Shown here piece by piece: positions 39,491-43,182 of a DNA stretch of 43,182 nucleotides; positions within the stretch are counted from its first letter, which is position 1; the number at the start of each line of letters is the position of its first letter. The stretch comes from JBKBIP01 sp046297495 (GTDB taxonomy: Bacteria > Planctomycetota > Planctomycetia > Gemmatales > Gemmataceae): assembly GCA_046297495.1 (NCBI GenBank), contig JBKBIP010000038.1:1-43182 (forward strand). Direction: 5' to 3'. The notes under the pieces are model-generated. The model worked only from the letters and a program-made list of their open reading frames with translations, was not told the DNA's origin and did no database searches. The translations under genes and the position numbers were made by a program.

Positions 39491-40129
39491 ATGGTTCAAA
39501 TGACGGATTCTTCCGCTCAGGATGACTTGTGGTTGGTGCATTTGGCCCAAGGGGGGGACTATGCGGCCTTCGCCGAGCTGGTAGGCCGTTATCAACACCG
39601 TCTCTATTCGCTGGCCTTCAAAGTCTTGCACCAACATCAGGATGCCGAAAACGTCGTGCAAGAGACTTTTTTAGCCGCGCTGGAACACCTGCACGAGTTC
39701 CGCGCGGAAGCGAAGTTCTCCACCTGGCTGCTGCGCATCGCCGCCAACGCCGCGTTCAAAGTGCTCCGCAAGCGCCGGGGATTGCCGACTGTGCCGCTGA
39801 CGGATGCCCCTGATGATTACCGGAGCTTGCCGCACCCCGATTTCATCGCCGATTGGCGCGACAATCCCGAACAGCTGGCCCAGCAAGCGGAAACGCAGCG
39901 CCTGCTGCGTGAAGCCATGCGGACCTTGGATGAGAAATATCGGCTGGTGTTTTACTTGCGCGATGTCGAGGAACTATCCACGGCCGACACGGCGGCGGCC
40001 CTCGGCTTGACGGAAGGCACGGTCAAGGTGCGGCTGTTGCGGGCCAGGCTGATGTTGCGCGAATACCTGACCCGCCATTTCGGCGATCCGGAGAAAAGAT
40101 TGTATCCGAATCATGCGCATGAGGAGTAA
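39491..40129 (+). CDS. ECF-family RNA polymerase sigma factor (RpoE-like)
   Basis: A 212-residue ECF sigma factor. Region 2 reads FAELVGRYQHRLYSLAFKVL, HQDAENVVQETFLAAL and FSTWLLRIAANAAFKVLRKR. Region 4 reads MRTLDEKYRLVFYLRDVEEL, then STADTAAALGLTEGTVKVRL. The linker is long and acidic. The start is 39491 or the ATG at 39500; neither has a strong site. In contrast to most such sigma genes, no zf-HC2 anti-sigma gene follows: the next gene is convergent and unrelated, and a palindrome begins four bases after the stop. The divergent TPR membrane protein is a possible but unproven regulator. Confidence 0.92.
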   Translation: MVQMTDSSAQDDLWLVHLAQGGDYAAFAELVGRYQHRLYSLAFKVLHQHQDAENVVQETFLAALEHLHEFRAEAKFSTWLLRIAANAAFKVLRKRRGLPTVPLTDAPDDYRSLPHPDFIADWRDNPEQLAQQAETQRLLREAMRTLDEKYRLVFYLRDVEELSTADTAAALGLTEGTVKVRLLRARLMLREYLTRHFGDPEKRLYPNHAHEE

Positions 40130-40132
40130 ATG

Positions 40133-40182
40133 GATTCATCGGTTCGCGCGCAGAGTTGAAAACCAGCGTGAACCGATAAATC
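40133..40182. repeat. ATTCATCGGTTCGCGC-type palindrome, copy 2
   Basis: GATTCATCGGTTCGCGC (40133-40149) is identical to the left arm at 27203-27219. The right arm GCGTGAACCGATAAATC (40166-40182) is its near-perfect inverse (15 of 17). It fills the convergent gap between the sigma and alcohol dehydrogenase genes. Confidence 0.7.
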
Positions 40183-40195
40183 CTACACCCCCTTC

Positions 40196-41392
40196 TCAAT
40201 ACGCCTCCTCATACAACCGCAGCAACTCCTCAAAACCCACCGGGATGGGATTGAATTTGCCGGTCCATTGCTGGGCGGCTTCGTCGGCGAGCAGGGGAAG
40301 GATGCCGGTGCTGACGCCGCACTCGGAGAGGGTGGTCGGCAGTCCGGCGAGGCGGACCAGTTCGGTGATCCGGCGGGCCAACATTTCGCCGGCCAACGTC
40401 CAGTCGCCGTTGGCTTGGCCGACATCGTGAACCAAGTCGCCATAGAGCGGGCCGACGGCGCTGGCATTGAAGCGAATGACATGCGGCAGCAAAATGCCGA
40501 TGGCAACGCCGTGCGTCAGGCCGTAATGAGCCGTCAACGGATTGGCACAAGCATGACAGGCGCCGAGCATGGAATTCTCGATGGCGGTGCCGGCGAAGTT
40601 GGCCCCCAGTTGCATAGCGCCGCGGGCCTCGATGTGGCGTGATTCGCGCAGCACGATTTCCAAATTCGGCTCCAGCAAACGCCAGGCGGCGCGAGCGAAG
40701 GTTTGCGACACCGGATTGCGGCGCGTGCAGACATACGCTTCCACGGCATGCGCTAGGGCGTCGATGCCGGTGACGGCGGTGACGAGTGGCGGCTGCGAGA
40801 CGGTCACTTCGGGGTCGAGGATGGCGGCGCGGAAAGCGGCCTTGCGGTCGCCGCAAGCCATTTTCATGTGCGTCTTCTCATCGGCGATGAGGGCGTAGGA
40901 TTGGGCCTCGCTGCCGGTGCCGGACGTGGTGGGAACGGTGATCGACGGCAGCATCGGTTTGCTGGCTTTGCCGAACCCCTTGTAATCCCCCATTTGGCCG
41001 CCATTCGTCAGCAGGAAGTTGGTCCCCTTGGCGGTGTCCATCGAGCTGCCGCCGCCGACCGCCACGATGAAATCGATCCGATGTTTCTGGGCGAAGGTCA
41101 AACAGGCGTTGACGTGCTTGGTGGTCGGATTTTCCTCGACGCCGTCGAAGACGAACACGTCCAGCCGCTCCTCGCGCAAGGAAGTTAAAGCCCGCTGCGG
41201 GTGGCCAGCTGCTTCCAGGCCGGGGTCCGTGACCAGCAACACGCGCTGGCCGCCGAACTCGCGGGTCAGCTCCCCTAACCGCGCCAAGGTGCCGGGACCG
41301 AAGACGACGCGGGTCATGGGGTGGTAATCAAAGGTGGATAACGCGGAGCCGGCGGTCAGCTCATCAGCGACCGGATGCGGCATCGTGGCCAT
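40196..41392 (-). CDS. iron-containing alcohol dehydrogenase (type III)
   Basis: A 398-residue NAD(P)-dependent group III alcohol dehydrogenase. The nucleotide site is GGGSSMDTAKG with the following PTTSGTGSEAQ. The iron ligands are expected in GIDALAHAVEAYV (Asp, His) and in LGACHACANPLTAHYGLTHG (two His), all present. Family members oxidise primary alcohols, diols or lactaldehyde; the substrate is not deducible. GGAGG ten bases before the ATG supports the start. A TATAAT lies upstream at 41495-41490. The next gene upstream is an alpha/beta hydrolase on the same strand, 192 bases away. Confidence 0.94.
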   Translation of the reverse strand: MATMPHPVADELTAGSALSTFDYHPMTRVVFGPGTLARLGELTREFGGQRVLLVTDPGLEAAGHPQRALTSLREERLDVFVFDGVEENPTTKHVNACLTFAQKHRIDFIVAVGGGSSMDTAKGTNFLLTNGGQMGDYKGFGKASKPMLPSITVPTTSGTGSEAQSYALIADEKTHMKMACGDRKAAFRAAILDPEVTVSQPPLVTAVTGIDALAHAVEAYVCTRRNPVSQTFARAAWRLLEPNLEIVLRESRHIEARGAMQLGANFAGTAIENSMLGACHACANPLTAHYGLTHGVAIGILLPHVIRFNASAVGPLYGDLVHDVGQANGDWTLAGEMLARRITELVRLAGLPTTLSECGVSTGILPLLADEAAQQWTGKFNPIPVGFEELLRLYEEAY

Positions 41393-41489
41393 GGCAGCAA
41401 AGCCTCCACAGTTTCCGTCAGTTGGACGTTCAGGGCAGGTTCAGGCGCGGATCATCCCTGATGCAGTTGGAGAGTTGGGCGATTAGGTT

Positions 41490-41495
41490 ATTATA
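41490..41495 (-). promoter_or_regulatory. candidate -10 element for the alcohol dehydrogenase gene
   Basis: A perfect TATAAT on the minus strand, 98 bases before the start codon. No good -35 is present. A CCCC/GGGG mini-hairpin lies just upstream. Confidence 0.35.
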
Positions 41496-41584
41496 TAGCT
41501 TCAACCCCCTGTTTGGGGAGGGATTTCCTCTGTTCGAGGCGTTGGCTTTCGGCGCGCACGCCAAATGATTCTTCTTCCACATTC

Positions 41585-42367
41585 TCACAATCCCGCCAAA
41601 AACTCCAGCAGAATCGCGTTGAACAGGTCCGGCATCTCCAACATCGTCAGATGGGCGGTGTGCGGCACGATGCGAATGCGGCTATTCTTAATGGCGGCGG
41701 CGATCTGTTTTTGCAGCCCTAACGGCGTCACCGGGTCTTGGTCGCCGACCACGAGCAACGTCGGGCAGCTGATCCGCTCCTGATCCGCCTTGGCTGAGCC
41801 ATTCATCAGCGCCCGGCAATGGCCGGCGTAGCAATGGGGGTCGTTCGACAGCAGCATTTCGCGCGCCATGCCGGTCAGGGCCAAGTTGTGCTCGCGCGTG
41901 CCAGCGGACAGGGCACCCCCTAGCACCGCGTCCGCCACGCCGATCATGCCCTCGCGCTCGACCGTCTCGGCCCGCTTGGCGAACACTTCCTTGCCGGGCG
42001 GCCCCAGCTCAACCAGCGCCCCCGCCAAGACGATGGCCTTGGTCCGGGACGCATGCTGGGCCGCGAATTTCTGCACGATGACTGTCCCCATCGAATGTCC
42101 GACGACCACTACTTGATCCAACTGCAAGTGATCAATCAGCCCGGCCAATTCATCGACCCACCCGTCGATGGCATAGGAACGATTCGATTTATCCGACCGC
42201 CCGGAGCCGCTCAGATCATAAGTGATGACTCGAAAATAACGGGACAACACCGCTCGTTGCGCGTGCCAGATGTTGGACGTTCCCCCCAGGCCATGCACGA
42301 AGACAATCGGTGGCCCCTCGCCCTGGGATTCGTAAAAAATGGTTTGGTTGTGGATAGTGGCATGCAT
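41585..42367 (-). CDS. alpha/beta hydrolase
   Basis: A 260-residue alpha/beta-hydrolase-fold protein. The oxyanion segment is VFVHGLGGTSNIW, the nucleophile elbow is GHSMG with S92, the acid is in VVGDQDPVTP (209-211), and the catalytic His is H239 in PHTAHLTMLEMP, so the triad is complete. Relatives include 3-oxoadipate enol-lactonase-like esterases and haloalkane or bromoperoxidase-like enzymes; the substrate is open. The start at 42367 has AAGGA ten bases upstream. The frame runs on to an ATG at 42481, but those extra 38 codons lie in REP-like palindromes and are almost certainly not translated as part of the enzyme. Confidence 0.9.
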   Translation of the reverse strand: MHATIHNQTIFYESQGEGPPIVFVHGLGGTSNIWHAQRAVLSRYFRVITYDLSGSGRSDKSNRSYAIDGWVDELAGLIDHLQLDQVVVVGHSMGTVIVQKFAAQHASRTKAIVLAGALVELGPPGKEVFAKRAETVEREGMIGVADAVLGGALSAGTREHNLALTGMAREMLLSNDPHCYAGHCRALMNGSAKADQERISCPTLLVVGDQDPVTPLGLQKQIAAAIKNSRIRIVPHTAHLTMLEMPDLFNAILLEFLAGL

Positions 42368-42401
42368 GAATCTGAGTTCCTTGTTGTTTGTCGTTATCAA
42401 T

Positions 42402-42456
42402 ACCCAAGCCGGGCGCGTGGCGACCGGCCTTCCGGTCGCGTGGCGACCGGCTTGGG
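42402..42456. repeat. REP-like palindrome, unit A
   Basis: ACCCAAGCCGG (42402-42412) is inverted as CCGGCTTGGG (42447-42456). The interior GCGCGTGGCGACCGG is shared with the other units. It lies directly upstream of the alpha/beta hydrolase start. Confidence 0.75.
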
Positions 42457-42462
42457 GGTGCA

Positions 42463-42534
42463 TGGGTTGATTATAACCCAAGCCGGGCGCGTGGCGACCG
42501 GCCTTCTTTGGTGGCGTGGCGACCGGCTTGGGTT
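42463..42534. repeat. REP-like palindrome, unit B, with linker dyad
   Basis: The linker GGGTTGATTATAACCC (itself a dyad) is followed by a long imperfect hairpin with arms AACCCAAGCCGG (42475-42486) and CCGGCTTGGGTT (42523-42534). Positions 42463-42521 are identical to 43117-43175 on the other side of the transposase gene. It ends four bases before the transposase stop codon. Confidence 0.8.
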
Positions 42535-42538
42535 TATA

Positions 42539-43057
42539 TTACCATTCGTAAATCAATGCTCCTTCCTCGACATGGCGCCGAACATAATCAATTCCATTCG
42601 TCAACGCCTCTTCATCCGGCAACGATTTCATATGACATCCCTGTGCCCAGATTTGTTTGCGCGCGGTTCGTTTAGGAATCGCTAAAGTGGCGTGCAACTT
42701 CAACCGTCCCACCGTGGGGCGAATCCGCAACGCGCCAAACTGGGCGATGAAATGGATATGCCAATCGCCGACCGAGAGAATGTGCGGTTGCACGGGAAGA
42801 AGATTAATATCTTCCACCAGGGCGTTTAGGACTAACTGCTGCTCTTCGGGCGTCAGTGTGACAGCTCCGGGGCACATTTCCTTGGCGAGAAGCCAACGGT
42901 CATGGTATTGTCGCGGATCATAGATCGGTTTTCCCGGCTTGGCGTAGCGCCGCGGGGGCGGAACGTATTCCTTGCCGCGCCAGGTCTGAAAGCCCCTGGG
43001 ATCACCGGGCAGCCAAGAGCCATGCGTGGACCAGGTGACGAACCAATCCAGGGCCAT
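42539..43057 (-). CDS. REP-associated tyrosine transposase (RAYT, Y1/HUH family)
   Basis: A 172-residue single-strand nuclease of the IS200/RAYT type. The metal-binding HUH motif is HIH at 100-102 (GDWHIHFIAQF), and the catalytic tyrosine is most likely Y158 in NGIDYVRRH. It opens with FVTWSTHGSWLPGDPRGF, typical of one RAYT subgroup. The ATG at 43057 has AAAGGGG upstream; an ATG at 43135 in the same frame belongs to a flanking repeat. RAYTs are single-copy, non-self-moving proteins that process REP palindromes, and such palindromes flank this gene on both sides. All key residues are intact, so it is probably active. Confidence 0.88.
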   Translation of the reverse strand: MALDWFVTWSTHGSWLPGDPRGFQTWRGKEYVPPPRRYAKPGKPIYDPRQYHDRWLLAKEMCPGAVTLTPEEQQLVLNALVEDINLLPVQPHILSVGDWHIHFIAQFGALRIRPTVGRLKLHATLAIPKRTARKQIWAQGCHMKSLPDEEALTNGIDYVRRHVEEGALIYEW

Positions 43058-43084
43058 GACGTTCCCCTTTGTTTCATGGTTCCT

Positions 43085-43103
43085 TCCGGTCGCCGCGCGA
43101 CCG
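43085..43103. repeat. REP-like partial palindrome, unit C
   Basis: CCGGTCGCCGCGCGACCGG is a compact palindrome followed by CTTGGGG. It resembles the central half of units A and B and lies directly upstream of the transposase gene. Confidence 0.6.
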
Positions 43104-43116
43104 GCTTGGGGTTGTA

Positions 43117-43182
43117 TGGGTTGATTATAACCCAAGCCGGGCGCGTGGCGACCGGCCTTCTTTGGTGGCGTGGCGCCGGCTT
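43117..43182. repeat. REP-like palindrome, unit D, cut by the window end
   Basis: It repeats unit B from the linker dyad onward. Bases 43117-43175 are identical to 42463-42521, then one A is missing. The right arm is truncated at the end of the window. Confidence 0.8.

Noticed and set aside
42402..43182. Complete IS200/IS605 insertion sequence
   Set aside because: The gene looks like a RAYT rather than an IS200 transposase: it is flanked by several full REP-like palindromes rather than one subterminal hairpin at each end, and no TnpB gene is present.

Overview
The window looks like a draft chromosome segment from a planctomycete (Planctomycetota, possibly Gemmatales-like; the order is a guess). 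The evidence is family content: a planctomycete-cytochrome/DUF1549/DUF1553 protein, a secreted tandem DUF1080 protein, an ECF42-type sigma factor with DGPF/DUF1579 neighbours, an M81 (MlrC-like) protein, a KARI of the lineage shared with fungi, and many long intergenic palindromes. One 98-base run of N lies inside trpS. No phage, plasmid, CRISPR array or rRNA is visible, and there is one tRNA.

Layout. 1-860: a minus-strand c-di-GMP-I (GEMM) type riboswitch followed directly by an intrinsic terminator, upstream of a small DksA/TraR-type zinc-finger gene. 860-2709: a methanethiol oxidase (SBP56 family) and SCO1/SenC copper-chaperone pair. 2800-7990: trpS (gapped), a NYN-domain RNase-like gene, an ECF42-like sigma factor divergent from DGPF, SRPBCC and DUF1579 genes, and tRNA-Lys(CUU). 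8100-15640: M19 dipeptidase, ilvC, upp, ispD, two small uncharacterised genes, msrA and an SLC13 transporter. 15700-20940: a membrane protein, a ROK repressor, a TIM-barrel isomerase, DedA and an M81 protein. 21090-29060: the large PSCyt1/DUF1549/DUF1553 protein, a D-threonine aldolase-like enzyme, a secreted glycosidase-like protein and a UbiB-type kinase.

29200-35280 is the most distinctive block. A DUF2294 gene on the minus strand faces away from a plus-strand run: fatty-acid desaturase, a second DUF2294-like gene, a 58-aa membrane protein, a possible 41-aa repeat peptide, a DUF3309 mini-protein, a PP2C phosphatase, a membrane-anchored protein, a GlsB/YeaQ protein and a glycine-rich membrane protein. 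A leader with a sigma70-like promoter, several stem-loops and a very strong intrinsic terminator precedes the desaturase. I read this as an envelope-stress operon with a possible attenuation switch; that role is inference.

35470-43182: a DUF1080 protein, a TPR membrane protein divergent from an ECF sigma factor that lacks a neighbouring anti-sigma gene, an iron-dependent alcohol dehydrogenase, an alpha/beta hydrolase, and a REP-associated tyrosine transposase (RAYT) bracketed by REP-like palindromes that share a 59-bp identical stretch.

Across the window, long imperfect palindromes of several sequence families sit mostly at gene junctions, especially convergent ones. They probably act as bidirectional terminators or are remnants of mobile repeats.
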